A stretch of DNA of 32,210 nucleotides. Origin: Syntrophorhabdaceae bacterium. GTDB taxonomy: Bacteria > Desulfobacterota > Deferrimicrobia > Deferrimicrobiales > Deferrimicrobiaceae. The stretch is taken from NCBI GenBank assembly GCA_009783195.1, contig WRHP01000018.1, forward strand, positions 1 through 32,210. Direction: 5' to 3'. The notes beneath the pieces are model-generated. The model was not told where the DNA came from, ran no database searches, and saw nothing but the letters and a program-made list of their open reading frames with translations. The position numbers and the translations under genes were made by a program. Position 1 is the first letter of the stretch. Each line of letters opens with the position of its first letter. Shown one piece after another: positions 8,979 to 16,015 of the stretch.

Positions 8979-9878
8979 GTGGTTCAGTCAGCCGGGATAC
9001 TCCGTAGGATAGGCACGTACCTGGAGATGATAAAGGTAGCGCATACTGTTTTCGCGCTGCCGTTTGCGCTTGTCGGGATGTTCCTTGCGTCGCGCGAGAG
9101 CGGGGCGGCATATGCTCTGCCTGCCCCTCGGACCGTGTTTTTCATCCTGCTGGCGATGGTTGGAGCCCGCAGCGCGGCTATGGGGTTTAACAGGCTGGCG
9201 GACGCTGAAATAGACGCGAGGAATCCCCGGACAAAGGACCGCGCCATTCCCGCCGGGAAAGTAAGCCGGGGCATGGCCGGCGCGCTCGTGGCGGTCTCGG
9301 CTCTTTTGCTTGTGTTTGCGGCATGGGAACTCAATCCGCTGGCTTTGAGGCTTTCCCCGGTTTTGCTTTTGTTTCTCTTTTTCTACTCATACACAAAGCG
9401 CTTTACCTGGGTTTCCCACCTTGTCCTTGGGGCGTGCCTCGGGGCGGCCCCGCTTGCGGCATGGATTGCGGTTACGGGGGGGGCTGACGCGAGAATCCTT
9501 TCGGTTTGCTTTGCCGTCATGTTCTGGACGGCCGGTTTCGACGTATTGTATGCGCTTCAGGACATCGAGTTTGACCGCGCGGTTGGTCTGCACTCCATTC
9601 CCCGGTTTCTTGGCGTGGGGAAATCTTTGTGGGCGGCCAGGGTTTTCCATTTGGTCATGGCGATGCTTTTGCTGCTGAGTTATTATCTGTTTGGGCTTGG
9701 GTGGTTGTATCTTGCGGGGTTAATACTGTGTTTTGCCGTGTTGGTGTATGAGCATTCGATCATCCGCAAGGACGACCTTTCCCGGCTTGACGTGGCGTTT
9801 TTCAACCTGAACGGCATCGTAAGCATCGCGTATTGCCTGTTTACCTACCTTGATCTCACTATATGGCGCGGCCCATGA
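8979..9878 (+). CDS. ubiA: UbiA-family prenyltransferase (4-hydroxybenzoate / menaquinone-type)
   Basis: This integral membrane protein of 299 residues has about eight or nine hydrophobic helices. It transfers a polyprenyl chain from its diphosphate onto an aromatic acid. The first Asp-rich motif is N71-RLA-D75-AEI-D79 and the second is D195-IEF-D199 followed by RAVGLHSIP. Both are needed to bind Mg-polyprenyl diphosphate. The sequence type resembles the MqnP-like subfamily used in the futalosine menaquinone pathway. GTG 8979 is preceded by GGGGAAG at 8964-8970. The reading frame overlaps ubiX by four bases (ATGA). It stands between UbiD and UbiX, so the three should form a prenylation-decarboxylation pair with its cofactor enzyme. 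Confidence 0.92.
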   Translation: MVQSAGILRRIGTYLEMIKVAHTVFALPFALVGMFLASRESGAAYALPAPRTVFFILLAMVGARSAAMGFNRLADAEIDARNPRTKDRAIPAGKVSRGMAGALVAVSALLLVFAAWELNPLALRLSPVLLLFLFFYSYTKRFTWVSHLVLGACLGAAPLAAWIAVTGGADARILSVCFAVMFWTAGFDVLYALQDIEFDRAVGLHSIPRFLGVGKSLWAARVFHLVMAMLLLLSYYLFGLGWLYLAGLILCFAVLVYEHSIIRKDDLSRLDVAFFNLNGIVSIAYCLFTYLDLTIWRGP

Positions 9879-10489
9879 GAGTTCTGCTTGGAATATCCGG
9901 CGCAAGCGGCGCCGCCTACGGAGTGCGATGCGCTTCCCTGCTTTTGTCGCGGGAGGTGGAACTGCATGCCGTGGTTACGCGGACGGCATGGAAGATACTG
10001 TCCGACGAAGTGGGAAAAGGGAAGGAAGCCCCCGCCGGACTCGAAGACAGGCGGCGATGGCTTGCCGATATTGTCTCCGCGTCACGCCCGTTCCGGCTGT
10101 ATGCCGACGACGACTTCAGGATACCATTTGCTTCCGGGTCGAATCCTCCCGACGCAATGATTATCGCGCCGTGTTCCATGGGAACTGTCGGCCGGATCGC
10201 TTCCGGCGTTTCTTCTTCCGTGCTGACGCGGTGCGCCGATGTCGTTATCAAAGAACGCAGGCCGCTTGTGCTGGTGACCCGCGAGGCTCCGCTATCTGTT
10301 ATCCACCTCGAAAACATGTTGAGTCTTGCCCGCGCCGGAGCCGACATCTTTCCCGCGTGTCCGGGTTTCTATCATCGTCCGGAATCGGTGTCCGACCTTG
10401 TGGATTTTGTCGCCGCCAGGGCGCTTTCCCGAATCGGCATAGATACGGGGTCGTTTCCCCGCTGGGGGGAAGAGTATGGCGAATTTTAA
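9875..10489 (+). CDS. ubiX: UbiX flavin prenyltransferase
   Basis: This 204-residue enzyme attaches a dimethylallyl group to FMN to make the prenyl-FMN cofactor of UbiD. It starts MRVLLGISGASGAAYG, the typical FMN-binding Rossmann-like opening. The phrase IAPCSMGTVGRIASGVSSSV and the later REAPLSVIHLENMLSLARAG are family hallmarks, and the length is typical. I chose ATG 9875, whose ATGA overlaps the ubiA stop and signals translational coupling. An ATG at 9863 would add only four residues. The pairing with ubiD two genes upstream is functionally expected. Confidence 0.94.
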   Translation: MRVLLGISGASGAAYGVRCASLLLSREVELHAVVTRTAWKILSDEVGKGKEAPAGLEDRRRWLADIVSASRPFRLYADDDFRIPFASGSNPPDAMIIAPCSMGTVGRIASGVSSSVLTRCADVVIKERRPLVLVTREAPLSVIHLENMLSLARAGADIFPACPGFYHRPESVSDLVDFVAARALSRIGIDTGSFPRWGEEYGEF

Positions 10490-10628
10490 AGGTGTTTTGT
10501 ATAGTCCAGATTTTACGGCGCGGCCGGACCGGGCGAGACCATCCGGAAGCCGCTAAAACAGGCTTTGGTTTGTTTATTCTGGAGGAACCGATTTTTTCTG
10601 TATCAGACCTGTTTATAAAGAGGGAAAA

Positions 10629-11726
10629 ATGAGCGTCATTTCGATCCTTCTGGAGGCGTTGCGGGGCGAACGGCGCTCCGGCGAAGAGACGACAAAGGGC
10701 GTGTCTTTTGCGGCTGCCTTGACGTCTGGCTTGTACGAAATTTCCCAGGCGTTGAGTCGTCCGGCGGAGGATGTCCAGCCCAGCTTCGACCTTATTACCT
10801 CCGCTTCCGCTTCGATCCTGCGCGTCGAGCATTGCGTGCTGCTTTTCCTGGAGCCTGAAGACGGGATTCCGCAGATCCGCTCAAGGGCGGGGATCTTCCG
10901 GGGGAAACCGTTGGAAAAGTACCGGCTCGAGTTGCTGCACCGGGTTGTCAAGCCGGTCCTGTCAACCGGCGAGGGGGTCATAGTATCCGAGAGGCGTCCG
11001 GGGATCGACCGCGGTATTTTGCGCCTTATGCGTCGCCTGGATGTCCAGGGGTTTATCGTTGCTCCGATCAAGAACGATTCCTCTGTCATCGGCCTGGTGA
11101 TTGCCGCTTCTCCTCTGGATCGCCGTGAGCTTGGCGACGACGACCTGAAACTGCTGACAGTTATGGCGAATTTTGCGTCGGCCGCTCAGGGGAACGCGGC
11201 TCTGGTCGCCCGGCTGGATAAAAGAGCCCGGAAATTGTCGGCTATCTTCGAGATCAGCAAGGCGTTGAACGAAGAACCCGACCACGCGGACCTGTTCCAG
11301 CTTATTATCGACCGGGCGGCGGATCTGCTGGGCGCCTCCGTTGGCTCCGTTGTCCGGGTGGATCACTCATCCGGCCTGCTCTACATCGAGGCTGAACGGG
11401 GGTTGGGCGGAGCGGTCAAATCCGCCCTGAAACTGCGGATCGGGGAAGGGATAACCGGGTGGGTGGCAAAAGAAGGTGTTCCTATCCTGGTCTCCGATGT
11501 ACGGGCCGATCCGAGATACGTCGAGGCAAACCCCTTCGTGGGATGTGAAATGGCTGTTCCGATCAAGTGGGGAACCGAGGTCATGGGCGTTATCAATCTC
11601 GATCATAACGAGGTGGACGGGTTCCAGGAAGAGGATCTTGATATGCTCACCGCGTTTGGACATGTGGCGGGGGTGGCGTTGCGCAACGCGAATGTTCTCC
11701 GCGACTGGATGCAACGCGGAAAATGA
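10629..11726 (+). CDS. Tandem GAF-domain protein, signalling or sensor without visible output domain
   Basis: This 365-residue soluble protein consists of two GAF-like domains. The first, about residues 25-190, includes ILRVEHCVLLFLEP and GFIVAPIKNDSSVIGLVIAA. The second, about 200-360, includes RIGEGITGWVAKEGVPILVS and MAVPIKWGTEVMGVINLDH. GAF domains bind small molecules (cyclic nucleotides, haem, amino acids) or mediate dimerisation. No kinase, cyclase, GGDEF or DNA-binding domain follows, so any output would pass through a partner. A purine-rich site precedes ATG 10629. It lies 139 bases after ubiX and 183 bases before def. Its role among these housekeeping genes is not evident. Confidence 0.82.
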   Translation: MSVISILLEALRGERRSGEETTKGVSFAAALTSGLYEISQALSRPAEDVQPSFDLITSASASILRVEHCVLLFLEPEDGIPQIRSRAGIFRGKPLEKYRLELLHRVVKPVLSTGEGVIVSERRPGIDRGILRLMRRLDVQGFIVAPIKNDSSVIGLVIAASPLDRRELGDDDLKLLTVMANFASAAQGNAALVARLDKRARKLSAIFEISKALNEEPDHADLFQLIIDRAADLLGASVGSVVRVDHSSGLLYIEAERGLGGAVKSALKLRIGEGITGWVAKEGVPILVSDVRADPRYVEANPFVGCEMAVPIKWGTEVMGVINLDHNEVDGFQEEDLDMLTAFGHVAGVALRNANVLRDWMQRGK

Positions 11727-11909
11727 CGGTAAAGTCGTAATATTCAAGAGCTTTTATTGTTGTCTGCTATGCCGGCCGGTTCGGGAGTCTTTTCCGGACC
11801 CGTGGCGGCGGTTGCCGGGGGCGTTGGCCGCGCGCTGTTTTGAGGATATATATAAGGAAACGGTTAAGAATATTAGGTTGGCGTTATTCGCTGGAAAGGG
11901 TGAGTTTAG

Positions 11910-12383
11910 ATGGTCAGAGATATTCTTGCGTACCCCGACTCCTTTTTATCCAAGAGAGCGGCTCCGGTATCAAAAATAGATGAACAACTGAAAAAACTTA
12001 TCAGGGATATGTTCGACACCATGTATGAGTCCGAAGGCATCGGGCTGGCCGCCACGCAGGTTGGTGTGGATAAACGGGTAATAGTTCTGGATGTTTCCCC
12101 TTCCGATGAAAGCGGTGTTCCGATCGCGCTGGTGAATCCCGAGATCGTCGGGTGCGACGGCCCCGATATAGCCGCGAATGAAGGCTGTCTGAGCGTTCCC
12201 GGCGTCACCGGGGAAGTTGTTCGCCCGGAAGCCGTGCTTGTCCAGGGCATGAACGAAAACGGCGAACCGGTAATGCTGCGCGCCGGCGGGATATTGGGAC
12301 GCGCGATTCAGCACGAGATCGATCATCTCGACGGAGTTCTGTTTATCGACCGGATTCAGCCGTCGTCGGCGACCACGGAGTGA
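11910..12383 (+). CDS. def: Peptide deformylase
   Basis: This 157-residue metalloenzyme removes the N-formyl group from new proteins. All three family motifs are present: G43-IGLAATQ, EGCLS with metal ligand C93, and QHEIDH with ligands H135 and H139 and catalytic E136. Length is usual for type 1 enzymes. Its stop overlaps the GTG start of fmt, so both enzymes of the formyl-Met cycle are co-translated. This is a classic bacterial arrangement. Confidence 0.97.
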   Translation: MVRDILAYPDSFLSKRAAPVSKIDEQLKKLIRDMFDTMYESEGIGLAATQVGVDKRVIVLDVSPSDESGVPIALVNPEIVGCDGPDIAANEGCLSVPGVTGEVVRPEAVLVQGMNENGEPVMLRAGGILGRAIQHEIDHLDGVLFIDRIQPSSATTE

Positions 12384-13348
12384 GCCTGACGTCTCCGGAG
12401 ATCGGCGCGGATCTTTTGCGAATCGTATTCATGGGGACGCCGGAATTTGCCGTTCCGTCACTTACCGCTCTGGCGGCGACCGAGGACGTGACGCTTGTCA
12501 TGTGCAATCCGGACCGGCCGGCCGGGCGCGGTCGGGTAATGGCCTCCCCTCCGGTAAAAAACGAGGCTGTCCGGCTTGGGATTCCTGTTTTTCAGCCGGA
12601 AAAAGCGCGCGCGCCGGACGCGGTGGCGCGTGTTGCCGCCGAGGCACCGGACCTTATCGTGGTGGTCGCCTATGGCCATATCCTTCCCAAATCCGTTCTC
12701 GATATACCGCGAACAATGTGCGTCAACGTCCATGCGTCCATCCTGCCGAAGTACCGGGGCGCCGCTCCCATAAACTGGGCTGTGGCAAACGGGGAAAAGG
12801 AAACCGGCGTCACCATTATGAAAATGGACGAGGGGATGGACACGGGGCCGATACTCCATATGCGCGGAATGCCGGTTGGCGATGAAGATACGGCTGAAAC
12901 CATGTTCGGCAAACTTGCCGTTTTGGGAGCCGAAGCGTTGGTGGAAACGTTGAAAATATTCCGGGAAGGCGCTCTGGCTTCAACGCCGCAGGACAACGCG
13001 GCGGCGACGTATGCGCCGATGCTTAAAAAAGAACACGGCAAGATCGACTGGAGAAGTCCGGCGCGAAAGATCCGCGATCTTGTCCGGGGAATGACGCCGT
13101 GGCCGTCCGCGACCGCGGTTCATGGCGGCAGGACGCTTAAAGTTCTTTCCTGCGCCGTTGTTTCGGAAGACGCCGCGCCGGCGGGGGAACCCGGCGAAAT
13201 TCTTGCCGTGGGAAGGGAAGGAGTCTCCGTTGCGTGCGGAAGCGGTGTTTTGCTTCTTGCGGCCGTCCAGCCGGAAGGCGGGAAGGCAATGGATGCCTGG
13301 GCTTATGCGCAGGGACGCCGCCTGGAAAAGAGGGAACGGTTATCGTAA
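12380..13348 (+). CDS. fmt: Methionyl-tRNA formyltransferase
   Basis: The 322-residue enzyme transfers a formyl group from 10-formyl-THF to initiator Met-tRNA. The N-terminal domain has IVFMGTPEFAVPSL, and the catalytic triad is visible as N116, H118 (VNVHASILPKYRGAAPINWA) and D154 in DEGMDTG. A C-terminal tRNA-binding domain follows from about residue 215 (KIDWRSPARKIRDLVRGM). GTG 12380 overlaps the def stop codon by four bases (GTGA). About ten residues precede the conserved start, so a slightly later initiation cannot be excluded. Confidence 0.96.
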   Translation: MSLTSPEIGADLLRIVFMGTPEFAVPSLTALAATEDVTLVMCNPDRPAGRGRVMASPPVKNEAVRLGIPVFQPEKARAPDAVARVAAEAPDLIVVVAYGHILPKSVLDIPRTMCVNVHASILPKYRGAAPINWAVANGEKETGVTIMKMDEGMDTGPILHMRGMPVGDEDTAETMFGKLAVLGAEALVETLKIFREGALASTPQDNAAATYAPMLKKEHGKIDWRSPARKIRDLVRGMTPWPSATAVHGGRTLKVLSCAVVSEDAAPAGEPGEILAVGREGVSVACGSGVLLLAAVQPEGGKAMDAWAYAQGRRLEKRERLS

Positions 13349-14673
13349 GGGACGCGGCTGTCTCGGTCCTTGTCCGGGTGGACCGGGACGAAGCCTTCGC
13401 CGACATAGTGCTGGACCGCGCGCTTCGCGAGTCCTCTTTCAACGATCCGAGAGACCGCGCTTTGCTGACGGAGATCGTCATGGGTGTCTTGCGCCGTCGC
13501 GGAACTATAGATTTTGCTCTCCTGCCGTTTCTGTCCCGCCCCCTCGAAAAAACCGATGTATATGTCCGCAATGCTCTGCGGGTGGGGGCTTACCAGCTTT
13601 TTTACACCAGGATTCAGGAACGTGCGGCGCTGAACGAGACGGTGGCGGCGGTCAAAGCCGCGCGAGGTGGCTGGGCGGCCGGGTTTGTGAACGCCGTTCT
13701 TCGCGGTATTCTTCGCGCGGGGAAAAATCCCTCTCTCCCCAAACCTGGGGACCCGCGCAGACCACAGGCCGAGCTTTCCGCTCCGGCGGAGCTTATCGCG
13801 GCGCTTACCCGGACAATGGGCGAGGAGGAGACGCGCGCGTTTCTTTTGGCGGCGCTTGATAAGCCGCCTTTCGCCATAAGGGCGAACCCGTTTCGCGCCG
13901 CCGTTGCCGAATTGTCTTCACGGCTTGCCGAAGAAGGGATGGAACCTTCTCCCTGCCGTTTCGCTTCCGAAGGGCTTCTTCTCGGAAAGCCACCGGCGAT
14001 TCACGCGGACCTTGCGTTTCGGCAGGGGGCTTATCTTGTTATGGACGAAGGCGCCCAACTGATCGCTCCGCTTCTTTCTCCCTCTCCGGGCGACAGGATT
14101 CTTGATGTGTGCGCGGCGCCCGGAGGAAAGACGACGCACCTTTGCGCTCTCGCGGGCGGGCGGGCCTCCATCATCGCGGCGGATGTTTCAGCGGCCCGTA
14201 TCCGGATGCTGCGGGATACGGTGGCAAGGACAACCGCGCCGGGTGTTGATACCGCCTTGAACGATTTTTCCCGCGCGGCGCTTCCTTCTTCGCGCCAGGC
14301 ATACGACAAGGTTCTTGTGGACGCGCCGTGTACCGGGATGGGGGTGATCCGGAGGAATCCGGACGCGAAGTGGCGGTTTCGCCCCGACGCTCCGACGGGA
14401 ATCGCCCGGACCCAGGCGTCGATCTTGCGTAACGCGTGGGAGGCGGTGCGTTCCGGAGGAACGCTTCTGTACTGCACCTGCTCGCCCTTGCGGGAAGAAA
14501 ACGAGGATGTAATCCTTGGCTTTCTCTCTGTTGCGGCGGACGCGTCGCTTTCGGAGCCTCCGCCGGACTGGCCGGGGCCCGCCGACGCGTGGTCTTCGGA
14601 AGGGTTTATGCGGTTGTACCCACACCGGCACGGAACGGATGGCTTTTTCGCCGCGCTTTTGAAAAAAAGGTAA
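13342..14673 (+). CDS. rsmB: 16S rRNA m5C967 methyltransferase RsmB (start codon uncertain)
   Basis: The enzyme methylates cytosine 967 of 16S rRNA using AdoMet. An N-terminal NusB-like domain (conserved text RDAAVSVLVRVDRDEAFAD to LLTEIVMGVLRRRGTIDFAL) precedes an RNA-binding middle part and the methyltransferase domain. That domain carries DVCAAPGGKTTHLCALAGG for AdoMet and two catalytic cysteines, in DAPCTGMGVIRRNPD and CTCSPLREENED. Oddity: the reading frame has no ATG, GTG or TTG between an upstream GTG (13234), which would add 36 residues that look like an out-of-frame shadow of fmt, and GTG 13378, which would cut into the NusB-like domain. The start given here is ATC 13342, seven to eight bases after AGAGGGA and overlapping the end of fmt. 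It is tentative. Function is secure. Confidence 0.9.
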   Translation: MVRDAAVSVLVRVDRDEAFADIVLDRALRESSFNDPRDRALLTEIVMGVLRRRGTIDFALLPFLSRPLEKTDVYVRNALRVGAYQLFYTRIQERAALNETVAAVKAARGGWAAGFVNAVLRGILRAGKNPSLPKPGDPRRPQAELSAPAELIAALTRTMGEEETRAFLLAALDKPPFAIRANPFRAAVAELSSRLAEEGMEPSPCRFASEGLLLGKPPAIHADLAFRQGAYLVMDEGAQLIAPLLSPSPGDRILDVCAAPGGKTTHLCALAGGRASIIAADVSAARIRMLRDTVARTTAPGVDTALNDFSRAALPSSRQAYDKVLVDAPCTGMGVIRRNPDAKWRFRPDAPTGIARTQASILRNAWEAVRSGGTLLYCTCSPLREENEDVILGFLSVAADASLSEPPPDWPGPADAWSSEGFMRLYPHRHGTDGFFAALLKKR

Positions 14674-14715
14674 AGTAGGACAGACACGGCAACTGCCGGG
14701 AAAACGGGGAACGCC

Positions 14716-15393
14716 ATGAAGTATTACATCGCTCCGTCGCTGTTATCGGCGGATTTTGGGAAACTCGCGGAAGAGGTCCGGTCTGTCGAGAAGGCCGGCG
14801 CCGATCTGCTTCACGTGGATGTGATGGACGGCCGGTTCGTCCCGAATATAACGGTCGGACCAATTGTTGTGAAGGCGATAAAGAAGTATGCCTCCATCCC
14901 GCTGGATGTCCACCTGATGATCGTGGAGCCCGAAAAATATATCGACGCGTTTGCGGAAGCGGGTGCCGACATCATAACAATCCACGCGGAGGCCACCTCT
15001 CACCTGCAACGCGCCGTGGCGCGTATCCGGGATCTGGGGAAGAAGGCGGGCGTATCGCTGAACCCTTCCACGCCGCTTTCCGCTGTCGAATGGGTTATGC
15101 GGGATATCGACATGGTTTTGGTCATGAGCGTCAATCCGGGCTTCGGGGGGCAGACGTTTATACAGGCGTCCCTTTCCAAGATAGAGCGGCTTAGCGCGCA
15201 GCTTCGCAGGGAAAAGCTCGATGTGGACATTCAGGTCGATGGCGGCATCAAGGTCGATAACGTCGGGAAGGTTGCCTCCGCCGGCGCCAACGTGATAGTG
15301 GCGGGCTCTGAAGTTTTCGGCTCGCCGGATTACGGGGAGACGATCCGGCTCATGCGGGAAAACATTCAAGCGGCCCTCGGCGGGCAGGCTTGA
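14716..15393 (+). CDS. rpe: Ribulose-phosphate 3-epimerase
   Basis: A 225-residue TIM-barrel enzyme that interconverts ribulose-5-phosphate and xylulose-5-phosphate in the pentose phosphate pathway. Hallmarks in order: IAPSLLSADF, HVDVMDGRFVPNITVGP, VHLMIVEPEKYI, VMSVNPGFGGQTFI and IQVDGGI, covering metal ligands and the phosphate-binding end. Length is typical. GGGGAA precedes ATG 14716. It is the last gene of the ubiD-to-rpe run and ends 86 bases before the tRNA gene. Confidence 0.97.
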   Translation: MKYYIAPSLLSADFGKLAEEVRSVEKAGADLLHVDVMDGRFVPNITVGPIVVKAIKKYASIPLDVHLMIVEPEKYIDAFAEAGADIITIHAEATSHLQRAVARIRDLGKKAGVSLNPSTPLSAVEWVMRDIDMVLVMSVNPGFGGQTFIQASLSKIERLSAQLRREKLDVDIQVDGGIKVDNVGKVASAGANVIVAGSEVFGSPDYGETIRLMRENIQAALGGQA

Positions 15394-15437
15394 ACGCTGG
15401 AAGAGGCGCAATCGGATTGCCCGCGCAAAACTATCTA

Positions 15438-15467
15438 TTGACGATCTGTTGCTGCCGTTGGTACGAT
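15438..15467 (+). promoter_or_regulatory. Sigma-70-type promoter of tRNA-Pro
   Basis: TTGACG (15438-15443) and TACGAT (15462-15467) are 18 bases apart. The mature tRNA starts 12 bases after the -10 box, so the 5' leader would be only a few bases. Confidence 0.75.
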
Positions 15468-15479
15468 GATCGGCCTTAA

Positions 15480-15556
15480 CGGGATGTGGCTCAGCCTGGT
15501 AGAGCACCTGGTTCGGGACCAGGGGGTCGCTGGTTCAAATCCAGTCATCCCGACCA
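15480..15556 (+). tRNA. tRNA-Pro (anticodon CGG)
   Basis: A 77-base cloverleaf with encoded CCA. The acceptor stem CGGGATG pairs with CATCCCG over seven bases. The anticodon stem CCTGG/CCAGG encloses the loop TTCGGGA, giving anticodon CGG, which reads CCG. The T-loop GTTCAAATC is standard. Discriminator A and CCA follow. CCG appears frequently in the highly expressed oxidoreductase genes downstream, which fits an important tRNA. Confidence 0.98.
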
Positions 15557-15565
15557 TGTCTAAAC

Positions 15566-15604
15566 GGGGTTGCGGGCGCGGGTGTCCGCAACCCCTTGTT
15601 TTTT
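15566..15604 (+). terminator. Intrinsic terminator of tRNA-Pro
   Basis: Perfect 10-base stem GGGGTTGCGG / CCGCAACCCC (15566-15575 with 15586-15595) with a ten-base loop, followed by TTGTTTTTT. It closes a single-tRNA transcript. Confidence 0.9.
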
Positions 15605-15913
15605 CCTCAAGCGGCGCGCCCAATACAAACGCAAAGATGCTGCCCGGCAGGTAACAGGTTGGCAAGAAAATGGCGACGCATGCATACGATTTCCAAGATT
15701 ACGCACCCGTGCTGGTACTTGTCGGCTCGTGTATACACTTTACGGCAAATATTCCCCGCGTTTTTTTCATTTCCGGAGGAGTTCCGGCGCCGGTTGCGGA
15801 TTTTCCGGATTGACGGGTCTTGTACGGGTTTTTGGATTTTAGCGGTCCATACCCGGATTTTGAGGGCGTATCTAATTAGAAATATTACCTATTAATATAT
15901 GTTCAGTTTTTGC
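15605..15913. other. Intergenic stretch before the AAA+/oxidoreductase operon, no gene seen
   Basis: The frames here lack ribosome binding sites and family resemblance. Composition shifts from mixed to AT-rich near 15865-15910 (TATTAATATATG), as is usual just upstream of a strong promoter. Confidence 0.5.
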
Positions 15914-15955
15914 TTGACAGCCATAGCGGCGCTCAATTAGACTTTGGTCCGACCA
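15914..15955 (+). promoter_or_regulatory. Promoter with overlapping FadR/PdhR-type GntR operator
   Basis: TTGACA (15914-15919) and TAGACT (15938-15943) are 18 bases apart. Directly after the -10 box lies TGGTCCGACCA (15945-15955), a perfect TGGT-N3-ACCA inverted repeat. This is the known consensus core of FadR/PdhR-subfamily GntR regulators. Its position over the predicted transcription start suits a repressor. A second inverted repeat, TTGTAT-N5-ATACAA, follows at 15961-15977. A GntR regulator of this subfamily is encoded at 18192-18947 in the operon that this promoter would drive, so autoregulation is likely. Confidence 0.7.
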
Positions 15956-16015
15956 TCAGTTTGTATTCTGTATACAACTTGACAGCTACACATATCCCAA
16001 GCTGAGGCGACGACA

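Noticed and set aside
15596-15895. 99-codon frame after tRNA-Pro
   Set aside because: Begins inside the terminator, no ribosome binding site and no family resemblance.
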